Below, in pieces: positions 27,483 through 38,500 of a stretch of DNA of 64,000 bases. Numbering within the stretch: position 1 is the stretch's first letter; each line of letters begins with the position of its first letter. Position numbers and translations under genes: made by a program. Below the pieces are notes generated by a model, which was given only the letters and a program-made list of their open reading frames with translations, had not been told where the DNA came from and made no database searches. Origin of the DNA: Streptomyces sp. CB01249 (lineage in GTDB: Bacteria > Actinomycetota > Actinomycetes > Streptomycetales > Streptomycetaceae); contig NZ_LISW01000009.1 of NCBI RefSeq assembly GCF_001905735.1, positions 431,263 through 495,262 on the forward strand, given 5' to 3'.

Positions 27483-28537
27483 GCGCTCCTGAACTTTCCA
27501 CGCCACACCAGGACCGCGAAGAACGGCGCGCCGAGCAGCGAGACGACGACCCCGGCGTCCAGCTCGCCCGGCCGTACCACCAGGCGCCCGACGATGTCGC
27601 ACACCAGCAGGACGACCGCGCCGAGCAGACCCGCGTACGGCACCAGCCAGCGGTAGTCGGGCCCGGTCAGATACCGGGCGACGTGGGCCACCATGAGCCC
27701 GAGGAACGCGATGGGGCCGCAGGCCGCGGTGGCGGCGCCGGCCAGCAGCGTGATGGCGATGATGCCGACCGTCCGGCTCAGCGCGATGTTGACACCGAGT
27801 CCGCGGGCCACGTCGTCACCGAGGTTGAGCAGGTTCAGGGAGGGCAGCATGACCGCCGCCAGGACCAGCCCGACCGCGACGAACGCGGTGACGGGCCAGA
27901 TGACGTCGTAGCCGACGCCCGCCACCGAGCCCGCGTTCCAGAACCGCAGCACGTTCAGGGACTTCACGTCGGACAGGGCGACGGCCGTGGTCATCGCCGC
28001 GAGGAACACCGTGACCCCCTGCCCGGCCAGGGCCAGGGTCAGCGGGTTCCCGGCGCCCCTGCCGATGCTGGCGAGGCCGAACACGACGACTCCGGCGACC
28101 GCCGATCCCAGGAAGCCGAACCAGACGTACTGGAGCGGGTCGGTGAGCCCGAACAGGGCGATCACCGACACCACGGCGAACGAGGCGCCGGCGTTGACGC
28201 CGACCAGCCCGGTGTCGGCGATCGGGTTGCGCGTGTACCCCTGGATCAGCGCGCCGCCGACCCCGAGGGCCAGGCCCGCCACGATGCCGAGCACCGTACG
28301 GGGCACGCGCACGGTCTGCACGATGAGCCGGATCTCGGAGAGCCGCTGATCGGACTCCGGGGCCGCGAACAGGCCGTGCCACACCTCGGCGGGCGTCAGG
28401 GCGCGCGCCCCGACGGCCAGGGAGAGGGCGGCCACGGCCAGGACGGCCACCGCGAGGGCGGCCAGGCCGGTGACCCGTCTGCGACGGGTCACCGTCACGC
28501 CCCTGGTTATGGGGCGCTCCACTGCAGTTGTGCTCAT
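27479..28537 (-). CDS. cchC: FecCD-family siderophore permease
   Basis: A 352-residue permease with about ten membrane spans. It shows TVRVPRTVLGIVAGLALGVGGALIQG, RNPIADTGLVGVNAGASFAVV and the coupling helix segment ACGPIAFLGLMVAHVARYLTG. It starts at ATG 28537, 53 bases after the cchB stop, with no iron box or terminator in the gap, so it is read with cchB. It pairs with the next permease and the CchE ATPase. Confidence 0.92.
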   Translation of the reverse strand: MSTTAVERPITRGVTVTRRRRVTGLAALAVAVLAVAALSLAVGARALTPAEVWHGLFAAPESDQRLSEIRLIVQTVRVPRTVLGIVAGLALGVGGALIQGYTRNPIADTGLVGVNAGASFAVVSVIALFGLTDPLQYVWFGFLGSAVAGVVVFGLASIGRGAGNPLTLALAGQGVTVFLAAMTTAVALSDVKSLNVLRFWNAGSVAGVGYDVIWPVTAFVAVGLVLAAVMLPSLNLLNLGDDVARGLGVNIALSRTVGIIAITLLAGAATAACGPIAFLGLMVAHVARYLTGPDYRWLVPYAGLLGAVVLLVCDIVGRLVVRPGELDAGVVVSLLGAPFFAVLVWRGKFRSA

Positions 28538-28590
28538 GTCCGCGTACGTTATCTCTCTGGCCCGCCGGGCCCGGACGGTGGTCGGGCTGT

Positions 28591-29937
28591 CTAGCGGGAG
28601 CCGTCCCCGGCGACCGGACGGGCGGCGTCGGGGGCGTTCTTGACGCTCCGGTCCAGCAGCGAGTCCAGGATCTCGCCGACCCGGATCGCGGTGTTGGACA
28701 GCAGGGCCGAGGTGATGCCGTGGGTGTGCTCCGTACCGCCCTGGAGGTAGATGCCGCAGTTCAGCGCGGCGTCGGTGGCGATGCGGTAGTCGCGCTCGAC
28801 GCGGACCCGGCCCTCCTCGTCGCGCAGGCAGTACTCGGCGGCCTCGCCCAGGAGGCCCAGCGGGTCGGCCGGGCTGTAGCCGGTGGCGAACACCACGACG
28901 TCGGCTTCGAGCACGGTCTCCTCGCCGGTGACGAGGGACGTCACGGTGGCGCGCACCGTGTCCGGAGTCTCCTCGGCCGCGGTCAGCCGGGACACGTTGA
29001 GAAAGCGCAGCCGCTCGGTGCCGAGCACCTTCTCCTGGTACATCTGCCGGTACAGGTCGTCGATCAGATCGATGTCGACCACGGAGTAGTTGGTGTTGCC
29101 GTGGTAGTCCATCAGCCGGCGCTTGATGTTCTCGGGCGCCGCGTAGAACTCGTCCACCGCGTCCGGGTCGAAGATCTTGTTGGCGAAGCTGCTGTCGTCG
29201 GCCGGGCTGTAGCCGTAGCGCGAGAAGACCGCGCATATCTCGGCCTCGGGGAAGCGGCGGTGCAGATACGCGACGTTCTCGGCGGCGCTCTGCCCGGCGC
29301 CCACGACGACGAAGCGGGAGGGCGAGGTGCCGTCCAGCTCGCCGACCCGGGTCAGCAGTTCGGAGTTGTGCCAGACGCGGTCGCCGCGCTCGATGCCCTC
29401 GGGCACCAGCGGGCGCAGTCCGGTGCCGATGACGAGGTTGCGGGCGCGGTGGACCGTCAGCCCCTCCCCCGACCGGACGGTGACGTCCAGGTACTCCACG
29501 ACGCCGTCCTCGACCACCTGGGTCACCCCGACGACCTCGTGGTCGTAGGAGACGAGGTCGTCCACCTGGGCGGCGGCCCACTCGAAGTAGTCGTGGAACT
29601 CGACACGCAGCGGGAAGAGGTTCTTGTGGTTGATGAAGTCGATCAGGCGTCCCTTGCTCTTGAGGTAGCAGAGGAAGCTGAACTCACTGGACGGGTTGCG
29701 GAGTGTCACCAGGTCCTTGAGGAACGAGACCTGCATGGTGGCGTCGTCGATGAGCATCCCCCGGTGCCAGCCGAAGGCCGGTTGCTGCTCGAAGAACTGG
29801 GCGGTCACCGCTTCCCGCGTTCCGGAGCGCGCGTTGTGCTCGCTGATCGCGATCGCCATGGCCACATTGGACGGGCCGAAGCCGATACCAATGAGGTCGT
29901 GGACCGGTGCTGCGTCGCCAGGACGAGCCTGTGACAT
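28591..29937 (-). CDS. cchB: L-ornithine N5-monooxygenase
   Basis: A 448-residue flavoprotein that hydroxylates the side-chain amine of ornithine using NADPH, FAD and oxygen. The FAD site GIGFGPSN is at residues 17-24, the NADPH site is FVVVGAGQSAAENVAYL near residue 205, and the family ATGYSP motif lies in the C-terminal half. Its product supplies the third CchH module directly and, after formylation by CchA, the first. ATG 29937 has GGGAG upstream; an in-frame extension to 30000 lacks support. An iron box lies 88 bases upstream. Confidence 0.96.
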   Translation of the reverse strand: MSQARPGDAAPVHDLIGIGFGPSNVAMAIAISEHNARSGTREAVTAQFFEQQPAFGWHRGMLIDDATMQVSFLKDLVTLRNPSSEFSFLCYLKSKGRLIDFINHKNLFPLRVEFHDYFEWAAAQVDDLVSYDHEVVGVTQVVEDGVVEYLDVTVRSGEGLTVHRARNLVIGTGLRPLVPEGIERGDRVWHNSELLTRVGELDGTSPSRFVVVGAGQSAAENVAYLHRRFPEAEICAVFSRYGYSPADDSSFANKIFDPDAVDEFYAAPENIKRRLMDYHGNTNYSVVDIDLIDDLYRQMYQEKVLGTERLRFLNVSRLTAAEETPDTVRATVTSLVTGEETVLEADVVVFATGYSPADPLGLLGEAAEYCLRDEEGRVRVERDYRIATDAALNCGIYLQGGTEHTHGITSALLSNTAIRVGEILDSLLDRSVKNAPDAARPVAGDGSR

Positions 29938-30024
29938 GTCACTCCCATCGTGCGGGGAAGCCGCCTGTCGGATGTGGGGAAACGGGCGTAGGACGGGCAC
30001 GCCGAAACAGCGGCCCGATGAACT

Positions 30025-30043
30025 TAGGTGAGCCTAAGCTAAT
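30025..30043. promoter_or_regulatory. iron box upstream of cchB
   Basis: TTAGGTGAGCCTAAGCTAA matches the consensus at 16 of 19 positions. It lies in the 249-base divergent gap and would control the leftward cchB-cchC-cchD-cchE transcript. Confidence 0.9.
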
Positions 30044-30129
30044 CCGTCAACGCTTGTCGATAGGTGCGATTCGGACACCTCCGGCACAGGGCCACCCCAA
30101 CTGGGGCACTCCACACCTCCGTTGCAAGA

Positions 30130-30148
30130 TAAGGTAAGCCTTGCTTTA
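30130..30148. promoter_or_regulatory. iron-box-like site upstream of cchA
   Basis: TAAGGTAAGCCTTGCTTTA matches the consensus at 12 of 19 positions and keeps the AAGGTAAGC half-site; the adjacent TTACTTACC extends the repeat. It lies 38 bases before the cchA start and is separate from the cchB box, so the two divergent units appear to have independent operators. Confidence 0.65.
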
Positions 30149-30186
30149 CTTACCTGTCTTTGTTTTCTGCGTCGAGGAGGAACCCC

Positions 30187-31134
30187 ATGCGGGTCGTCAT
30201 GTTCGGTTACCAGACCTGGGGCCACCGCACCCTGCAAGCCCTCCTGGACTCCGAGCACGACGTGGTGCTGGTCGTCACCCACCCCAGGAGCGAGCACGCC
30301 TACGAGAAGATCTGGAGCGACTCCGTCGCCGATCTCGCCGAGGAGCACGGCGTCCCGGTCCTGATCCGCAACCGCCCGGACGACGACGAGCTGTACGAGG
30401 CCCTGAAGGCCGCCGAGCCGGACGTCATCGTGGCCAACAACTGGCGTACGTGGATCCCGCCGCGCATCTTCGCGCTCCCCCGCCGGGGCACCCTGAACGT
30501 CCACGACTCGCTGCTGCCGAAGTACGCGGGCTTCTCGCCGCTCATCTGGGCCCTCATCAACGGCGAGACCGAGGTGGGCGTCACCGCGCACATGATGAAC
30601 GACGAGCTGGACGCCGGCGACATCGTCCGGCAGGAGTCCGTCCCGGTCGGCCCGAGGGACACCACCACCGACCTCTTCCACAAGACCGTCGACCTCATCG
30701 CCCCCGTCACCACCAAGGCGCTGGCCCTGATCGCGGACGGGCAGACGGAGTTCACCCCGCAGGACCGCTCGCAGGCCACCTTCTTCCACAAGCGCGCCGA
30801 GGAGGACATCCGCATCGACTGGACCTGGCCGGCCGAGGACCTGGAGCGACTGGTGCGCGCCCAGTCGGCCCCGTATCCCAGCGCCTTCACGTACCACCGG
30901 GGCAAGCGGATCGAGATCCTGGCCAGTGTGGTCTCCGAGGCTCGTTACGGCGGAACGCCGGGCCGGATCTTCTACCGCGAGGGCGAGGGCGTGGTCATCG
31001 TGGCCGGGGCCGACGCCCGTACCGGCCGCAACCACGGCCTGGCCGTGACCCGGGTCCGCACCGAGGACGGCCGCGAGCTGCCCGCGACGGAGTACTTCAC
31101 CTCCATGGGCGGGTACCTGACCAGCCGCCCCTGA
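30187..31134 (+). CDS. cchA: hydroxyornithine formyltransferase
   Basis: A 315-residue protein of the methionyl-tRNA formyltransferase family. The N-terminal domain has the active-site set as LNVHDSLLPKYAGFSPL (Asn and His near residues 104 and 106) and LDAGDIV (Asp near 142), with a C-terminal OB-like domain. It would transfer a formyl group from formyl-tetrahydrofolate to N5-hydroxyornithine, providing the substrate of CchH A1. The start at 30187 is set by GAGGAGG six bases upstream; an in-frame ATG at 30160 lacks a ribosome site. A very strong hairpin follows the stop. Confidence 0.95.
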   Translation: MRVVMFGYQTWGHRTLQALLDSEHDVVLVVTHPRSEHAYEKIWSDSVADLAEEHGVPVLIRNRPDDDELYEALKAAEPDVIVANNWRTWIPPRIFALPRRGTLNVHDSLLPKYAGFSPLIWALINGETEVGVTAHMMNDELDAGDIVRQESVPVGPRDTTTDLFHKTVDLIAPVTTKALALIADGQTEFTPQDRSQATFFHKRAEEDIRIDWTWPAEDLERLVRAQSAPYPSAFTYHRGKRIEILASVVSEARYGGTPGRIFYREGEGVVIVAGADARTGRNHGLAVTRVRTEDGRELPATEYFTSMGGYLTSRP

Positions 31135-31138
31135 CCCC

Positions 31139-31184
31139 ACATGGGTGTGCCCCCCGGCCCGAGGGCCGGGGGGCACACCCATGT
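31139..31184. terminator. perfect 22-bp bidirectional terminator
   Basis: Two perfectly complementary 22-base arms, 31139-31160 and 31163-31184, separated by only GA. The hairpin lies between the convergent cchA and MFS genes and marks the boundary between the coelichelin genes and the second siderophore operon. Confidence 0.88.
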
Positions 31185-31194
31185 GTCCTGCCGG

Positions 31195-32595
31195 TCAGCC
31201 CTTGCGGGGCTGGGTACGGGGCAGCCGCGTCGCCGCCGCCGCGGCGAACAGGCAGAAGCCGAGCACCCACCAGAAGGTGTCGCCGAAGGCCGCGGGGACG
31301 TCCGCGCCCGTGGCGGCGAGCCGGTTCTCCAGGATCACCGCCACCGCCGCCGTACCGACCGAACCGCCCACGGTGTTCAGGAGGTTGAGCGCCCCGGCCG
31401 CCCGGGGCAGCTGCTCCGGCTCGATCCGGCTGTAGACGATGTTCATCACGGGCGCGCCGACCATCGACATCCCGAAGCCCCGCACCACCAGCGCCGCGAC
31501 GACCACCGCGTCCGGGACCCCGTGCCCCAGCAGGGTGAACGGGGCGGTCCCGGCGACGATCAGCACGATGCCGGTGACCACCAGGGTCCTCGGCGCGACC
31601 TTGCTGATGGTCCGGTTGACGAGCACCGAACCGGCGGCCGCACCCAGCCCCTGGGGGGCGAGCAGCAGCCCCGCCTCCCAGGCCGACATCCCCCGCCCCG
31701 ACTGGAAGTACAGCGGCAGCAGGAACGTCGTGCCGAACACCGAGGCCCCGAGCACCACCAGCGCCAGGGCGGCGGCCCCGAACGGCGGCCGGGCGAACAG
31801 CCGGGGGTCCACCAGCGGAGTGGACCGGGTGCGCAGCCCGTGCACGGTGAACGCGGCCAGCATGACCACCCCGGCCACGATGCCGATCGTGGCCGGGACG
31901 GCGCGGTCGTGGGCGACCTCGGTCAGCCCGTACACCAGCACCGCGAGGCCCGGCGAGAGCAGCAGCGCCCCCCGCAGGTCGAACGCGGTCCGCTGCGGCG
32001 CCGGGGGCACCACCGGCACGTAGCGGCGGGCCAGCAGGACCGCCGCCGCGCCGATCGGCAGGTTGACCAGGAACAGCCAGGGCCACGGAGCGACCGCGAG
32101 CACGGAGCCCCCGGCGAGCGGCCCGAACACCGGGGAGAGCAACGGGACCACGGCGACGATGCTGATCACCTTGCCGGTGCGCCCGGGGCCCGCGACCCGG
32201 GCGAGCAGCGCCTGCCCGGTCGCGGGGAGCAGGCCGCCGCCGAGGCCCTGGATCACACGGAACACGATGAGGCTGGTCGCCGACCAGGCCAGGGCGCACA
32301 GCACCGAGCCGACCAGGAACACGCCGATGGCCGCGAGCCAGACCCGCCGGCCGCCGAAGCGCCCGGCCAGCCAGCCGGACGCGGGGACGGCGGCGACGAC
32401 GGCGAGCAGGTAGGCGCTGGAGACCCACTGGATCTCGGCGACGGAGGCGTCGAACTCCTCGGTGAGCCGGTCGAGTCCGACGCTGACGATGGTCGCGTCG
32501 AGCGTGGCCATGAACGTGCCGAGGACCAGGATGAACGCGATCCGCAGCAGCTCCCGGTCCACGCGTTCGGCGGGCGGGGCGGGTGCCTCGGTCAT
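31195..32595 (-). CDS. MFS exporter (DHA2 type), probable siderophore export
   Basis: A 466-residue transporter with about 14 hydrophobic spans. Landmarks are TFMATLDATIVSVGLDRL in span 1, the motif A region ASGWLAGRFGGRRVWL, and RVIQGLGGGLLPATGQALL (motif C region). Its ATG overlaps the stop of the second NRPS as ATGA, so it is the last gene of the siderophore operon that begins at 46374. Export of the product of that NRPS is the natural inference; substrate cannot be read from the sequence. Confidence 0.9.
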   Translation of the reverse strand: MTEAPAPPAERVDRELLRIAFILVLGTFMATLDATIVSVGLDRLTEEFDASVAEIQWVSSAYLLAVVAAVPASGWLAGRFGGRRVWLAAIGVFLVGSVLCALAWSATSLIVFRVIQGLGGGLLPATGQALLARVAGPGRTGKVISIVAVVPLLSPVFGPLAGGSVLAVAPWPWLFLVNLPIGAAAVLLARRYVPVVPPAPQRTAFDLRGALLLSPGLAVLVYGLTEVAHDRAVPATIGIVAGVVMLAAFTVHGLRTRSTPLVDPRLFARPPFGAAALALVVLGASVFGTTFLLPLYFQSGRGMSAWEAGLLLAPQGLGAAAGSVLVNRTISKVAPRTLVVTGIVLIVAGTAPFTLLGHGVPDAVVVAALVVRGFGMSMVGAPVMNIVYSRIEPEQLPRAAGALNLLNTVGGSVGTAAVAVILENRLAATGADVPAAFGDTFWWVLGFCLFAAAAATRLPRTQPRKG

Positions 32596-35500
32596 CGGTC
32601 CTCCAGGAGGGCGGTCACATCCGCGTCCAGGTGCCGCTCCATGTTCCGCAGCAGATCGACCAGTTGGGCGGCGAGCCCGTCGGTGTCCGTGCCGGCCCGG
32701 TGGGCGAGCACTCCGGTCCAGCCGTCGCCGTCGGGCATGACGGTCAGAGTGGCGGGGTGGTGGGTGGACTCCCGGAAGCGCGTGGCGAGCACGGTGAGTC
32801 CGGGCGCGGGTTCGCGCAGCCGGTCCGGGTCGACCGGGTAGTTCTCGAAGACGACCATGCTGTCGAAGAGCCTGCGACGGCCGGTGAGCCGTTCCAGGTC
32901 GGACAGGGCCACGTGGTGGTGCTCGACCAGGTCGCGCTGGCGGGCCTGGAGACCGGTGAGCGTGGCGGCCAGGGTGCCGGTGAGCCGGGCCCGTACCGGC
33001 ACGGTGTTGGCGAGCAGGCCGATGATCTCCTCCACGCCGTCCAGGGCCGGGGGCCGGCTCGACACCATGGCGCCGAAGCAGACGTCCCGCCGCCCGGAGC
33101 GCCGGGCCAGCAGCACCGACCAGGCGCCCTGCACCAGGGTGTTCGGGGTCAGCCCGCGCCGTGCGGCGAGCCGGGTGAGCCCGGCCACGAGCGCCGCGTC
33201 GAACGTGATGACCTCGGGCTCCTGCCAGGCCGGGCCGCTCTCGCCACCGCCCAGGTAGTCGCCCTCGGGCAGCCCGTCCAGCTCGGCCGCCCAGGCGTCG
33301 AGGTCCGGCTCGTGCTCCGCGCACCAGTCCAGGTAGTCCGCGAACGGGACGGGGGCCGGGAGTCCGTGCGCGCGGTTCTCGGTGCGCGCGGTGTACAGGG
33401 CGAAGAGCTCGCCGAGGATGCGCGGGGCGGACCAGCCGTCGGACAGGGCGTGATGGCTGGTCAGGACGAGGTCGGCGCGCTCCGGTCCGAGCCGGATCAC
33501 GGTGATCCGGTAGAGCGGGCCGCGCGCGAGGTCGAAGGGTTCGGCGAGGTCGGCGGCCAGCACCTCGTCCGCCGGTGCGTCGGTGACCCGGAACTCCGGC
33601 CGGGGCGACTCGGGGATGACCCCGAGGGACGCGGGGAACACCGCGCCCATGTTGGGGTGCCGGGCCAGCAGGTCGTCACCGGCCCCGCGCAGCGCCTCGG
33701 TGTCGAGCGGGCCCGCGAGCGAGAACACCGACTGCACGGTGTACGGGTCGGGGCGCTCGGTGCGCGAGTGCCGCAGCATCACCTCCTGCAACGGGCTGAG
33801 CGGCTGGACGGCGGCGACCGGCCGGTCCCCGAGCGCCACGGTCTCCGGCGCGGCGGCGACCCGCAGCAGCGCGGCCCTCAGGTGCTCCGCCAGCTCCTCG
33901 ATCTCGGCGCCGGTGAACAGCGCCCGGGGCCAGGTGATCCGCACCCCGAGCGCGTCGTCGCGCACCAGCGCGTTGACCATGAGGCTGTACGGGAGGGGCA
34001 TCGGTCCGGAGCCGTCGGAGCCGAGCGGGTCGGCGTCCGGGGCGGGCTGCCAGGGCGTCTCGGTCTCCGGGGCGCCGGGGTACTGGCCGAGGTAGTTCCA
34101 GGCGAGCTCCGGGCGGACCGGGTCGAGCAGGCCCGCCGTGGTGAGGATGCCGTGGCCGAGGCCGTCGCCCTGGGCACGCAGCCGGTCCCGGACCGCCCGC
34201 ACATCGTCTTCGGCGTCGAGCCGGACGGGGTGGATCGCGGTGAACCAGCCGACGGTCTGGGAGAGGTCGACCTCGCGCGGCCGGCCGTGGCTCTCCAGGG
34301 CGACCAGCAGGTCCGGGGTGCCGCGCCAGTCGCGTACCGCCTGCGCGAGGGCCGTCAGGAGGACGGCGTCCGGGGTGGTGCGGTGGGCCGCGGGCAGGGT
34401 GGTGACCAGGGCGCGGGTGGTGTCCGCGTCGAGCCGGATCTCGTGGTGCGCGGCGGTCGCCACGGTGTCCCGGGCGGGGTCGAGCGACCGGGTGAGCGGC
34501 GTGGTCGCCGTCATCCGCCGCCAGTGCGGGAGTTCGGCGCGCCGGTCGGCCTCGCGCAGGGTGTGGGCCCAGCCGAGGAAGGACTGCCCGTGCCGGGTCA
34601 GCTCTCCGCCGTCGTGGGCGTGCCGGAGGTCGTCCAGGAGGATGCGCCAGGAGACGCCGTCGGCCACCAGGTGGTGGGCGATCAGGACGAGCCGGCCGGG
34701 GCGGTCGGGCCCGGCGTCCACCCAGACCGCGCGCAGCATCGGTCCGGTGCGCGGGTCCATCGCGGCGCGTGCGGCGGCGGTCGCTGCGTCGGCGGCGGCG
34801 CGCGGGTCGCCGTTCGCCGGGACGCGGGTCAGGACGTCGGCTCCGGTCGGGTCACCGGCCTGCGGGATGTGCAGGACGTCGTCGCCGAGGCGGGCGCGCA
34901 GCACGTCGTGGCGGGCGAGGAGGGCGTCGAGCACGGCCCGCCAGCTCTTCTCGTCGCCGCCGGGCGGGACGCAGACCTCCACCCACTGGCAGAAGCCGTC
35001 GGCGGCCTGCCCCGCGCGGTGCAGCAGGTCCCGCATGACCGGGGTCAGCGGGGCGTCCCCGACGGCCGGGGCGGCCTCGCCGTCCAGGGCGCGGGCCCGG
35101 GCCGCGATCCCGGCGACGGTCTCGCCGTCGAACACGTCCTTCGGGCTGAGCCCGAGCCCCTGGCGGCGGACCCGGGAGACCAGCTGGAGGGAGACGATGC
35201 TGTCGCCGCCGACGTCGAAGAAGTTGTCGTCGGGGCCGATGTCGTCGCGGCCCAGGACGTCCCGGAACACGGCGAGCAGCAGCGCCTCCGCCTCGGTGGC
35301 CGGTTCGCGCCGGGCGGCGGACACGGTGGCGGGGGCGGGCAGTGCCGAGGCGTCGAGCTTGCCGCTGGGGCTCAGCGGGAGGCGGTCGAGCGGCACGAGC
35401 GCGGTCGGCACCATGTGGTCGGGCAGCCGCTCGGCGAGGTACGCGCGCACCGCGGCGGTGTCCAGGTCGGCTCCGTCGGTCGGGATGACGTAGCCGACGA

Positions 35501-38500
35501 GCCGGCCCTCGCGCATCACGACGGCGCTGGCGCGGACGTCGGGGTGCCCTGTGAGGGCGGTCTCGATCTCCCCGAGTTCGACGCGGAAGCCGCGCACCTT
35601 GATCTGGTGGTCGGCGCGGCCGAGGAACACCAACTGCCCGTCGTGGCGCCACCGCACCAGGTCGCCCGTGCGGTACATGCGGGTGCCGGGCGGCCCGTAC
35701 GGGTCGGCGACGAACGCGCCGGAGGTCAGTCCGGGCCGGCCGAGGTAGCCGCGGGCCACGCTCGGGCCGCCGAGATAGAGCTCCCCGGTGACGCCGACGC
35801 CGACGGGCTGGAGTCCGCCGTCGAGGACATAGGCGCGGACGTTCGGGTCGGGGCGCCCGATGGGCAGCGGCCCCTCGTCGTCCGGGTCGTAGTGCCAGGT
35901 GGTGGAGTTGATGGTGACCTCGGTGGGCCCGTACGCGTTGAACAGCGCCCGGCGGCCCCGGCCCCAGCGGTGGGCGAGCTCCGGGTCGAGCCGTTCGGCG
36001 CCGACGACGAAGAACACGTCGGGGTCGACGGTGCGGTCGTCGGGCATCGCGGCGAGGAACGACGGCAGCAGGTTGACGCCGGTCACCCGGTGCTCGGTGA
36101 TGTAGTCGAGGAGTTCGTCGCCGGGTACGCGCACCTCCTCGGGCGCGATGACGGACGTACCGCCGGACAGCAGCGGCACCATGGTCTGCCAGAACGCCAC
36201 GTCGAAGCTGGTCGACGCGAAGTGCAGGTAGCGGTCGTGCTCGGTGACCCCGACGACCTCCTCCTGGAGGGCGATCAGGTCGGGCACGCCCCGGTGGGTG
36301 ACGCCGACGCCCTTGGGGCGGCCGGTGGTGCCCGAGGTGTAGATGACGTACGCGAGGGCGTCGTCGGTGAGTTGGGCGCGGGCCCCGGCCGGGTCGGTGT
36401 CCGGTACGGAGGCGAGGGTGGCCGGGTCGTCCAGGCGCAGGACGGGGATCTCGCGGTCGACGGGCAGCGCGGCGCCGGTCGTCACGACGGCCGCCGGCGA
36501 GATGTCGTCGAACATGTACGCGAGCCGTTCGCGCGGGTAGGCCGCGTCCATCGGCACGTACACCGCACCGGCCTTGGCGACGCCGAACAGGGCGACGGTC
36601 ATCTCGATGTCCCGGCCGATCAGGACGGCGACGGGGTCCTGCGGCCGGACGCCCTGCGCGATGAGCGCGTGCGCGAGGCGGTTCGCCCGCCGGTCGAGTT
36701 CCTCGTACGAGAGGCTGCGGTCGCGGCAGACCAGCGCCTCGCCGGCGGGCTTGCGCCGGACCCAGCCCGCGAACTCGTCCAGCCAGTGGCCGCGTTCCTT
36801 CACGGCGACGATCTCGGTGCCCGTACGCAGCATGCGGGCGCGCTCGGCGGCGTCGAGGGCGGGCAGCGCGACGGCGGCCCGGCCCGGGTCCTCGGTGATC
36901 TCGTGGAGCAGGTTGCGCAGCCAGCGGCCGTAGTCGCGCACGGTGTCCCGGTCGAACGCGCCGGGCTGGTAGCCCAGGCCGACGGTGATCTCGTCGCCCG
37001 GGATCACGATGACGGTGAGGGCGTAGTGCGTGGCGTCCGTGATGTCGACGCCGGTGAGGTCGAGCCCGGGGGCGAGCGGGGTGCGGGTGCGGCTGGAGAG
37101 CGGGAAGTTCTCCATGACGAGCATGGTGTCGAAGAGTTCGCCGATGCCCACGGCCCGCTGGATGCCGGGCAGTCCGACGTGGTGGTGCTCGGCCAGGGCG
37201 ACGCTCTCCGCGTGCACCTGGGCCAGGACGTCCGTCGCCGTGCGGTCCGGGGTGTACCGGACGCGGACCGGGACGGTGGTGCCGAGCTGGCCGATCATCG
37301 ACTCGACGCCGTCGACCTCGGCGGGGCGGCCGGAGACCGGGCAGCCGAACACGACGTCGCGGCGGCCGGTGAGCCTGCCGAGGAGCAGGCCCCACGCCGT
37401 CTGGAGGACCGTGGTCAGGGTGATGCCCCGCTCGCGGGCGAAGGCGCGCAGCCGGTCGCTGAACTCGCGGCCCAGCTCGACGGTCTCCCGGCCCGGCCGC
37501 TCCACGGCGTTCCCGGTGCTCGCGGGGGCCAGCCGGGTCGCGTCGTCCACGCCCGAAAGCGCCTCGCGCCAGGCGGCGACGGACGCCTCCCGGTCCCGGC
37601 CCGCCAGCCAGTGGAAGTACTCGGACAGCGGCGGGGAGACGGGTGCGGCGGGGCCGCCGCCGAGTTCCGCGTAGATCGCGAGGAGGGTGCGGCCGACGAT
37701 GGGCATCGACCAGCCGTCGAGCAGGGCGTGGTGGTTGGTGATCACCAGCTTGTGCTCGGCGGGGCCCACCCGGGAGAGCAGGAAGCGGATGAGCGGCGGC
37801 CGCGCCGGGTCGAAGGGGCGCGCCAGCTCGGCGCGGGCCGCTTCGGCGAAGTCGTCGTCCTGCCGCCAGTCCAGGGCGACATCGGCCGGGATGACCTGCA
37901 CCACGTCGTCCCCGACGGTGCCCAGGTGGACGCGGAGCGCGGGGTGGCGGCGCAGCAGCTCATGGGCGGCGCGCGCCATCCGGTCCGGATCCAGCTCCCC
38001 GGACAGGGTGGTGACGGCCTGGACGACGTAGACGTCGGTCTCCGTGTCGTCGCGGACCATCGTGTGGAAGGAGAGACCGAGCTGGAGCGGGGTGGCGGGC
38101 AGCACGTCGCTGACCCGGCCGGTGCTCTCCAGGGCGTCGATCGCCTCCTGGTCGAGGGCCACCAGCGGCAGGTCGGAGGGGGTGAGCCCGCCCGTGGTGT
38201 GCAGGGCGTGCGCGGCCAGCGCGTCGAGCGCGGCGGCCCAGCAGTCCTGGAGGGCGGCCACGGCCTCGGGGCCCACGACCGCGCTCGCGGCGGTCCACTC
38301 GACGGCGAGCCGGGGGGTGTCGCCCTCGTGCACGAAGCAGTTGAGGGCCAGCACCTGTTCGAGGGCCTTGGCGTCGGGCTCGGTCACCGAGAACGCGTCG
38401 TGCTCGGGCAGCCGCCAGCCGTCGGCGGCCAGCGGGGCGAACCGGCCGAGGTAGTTGAGCAGCACGTCCGGCGGCGGTGTCGCGCCCAGCTCCGGACCCG

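Noticed and set aside
25540..27501. A single 653-residue permease-ATPase fusion
   Set aside because: The frame is open across the permease only by composition; the ATPase has its own ATG at 26421 that overlaps the permease stop, and the permease is encoded in another frame.
27479..29581. A 700-residue protein joining monooxygenase-region sequence to the permease
   Set aside because: The upstream part is a shadow of cchB; the permease begins at ATG 28537 with a normal N terminus.
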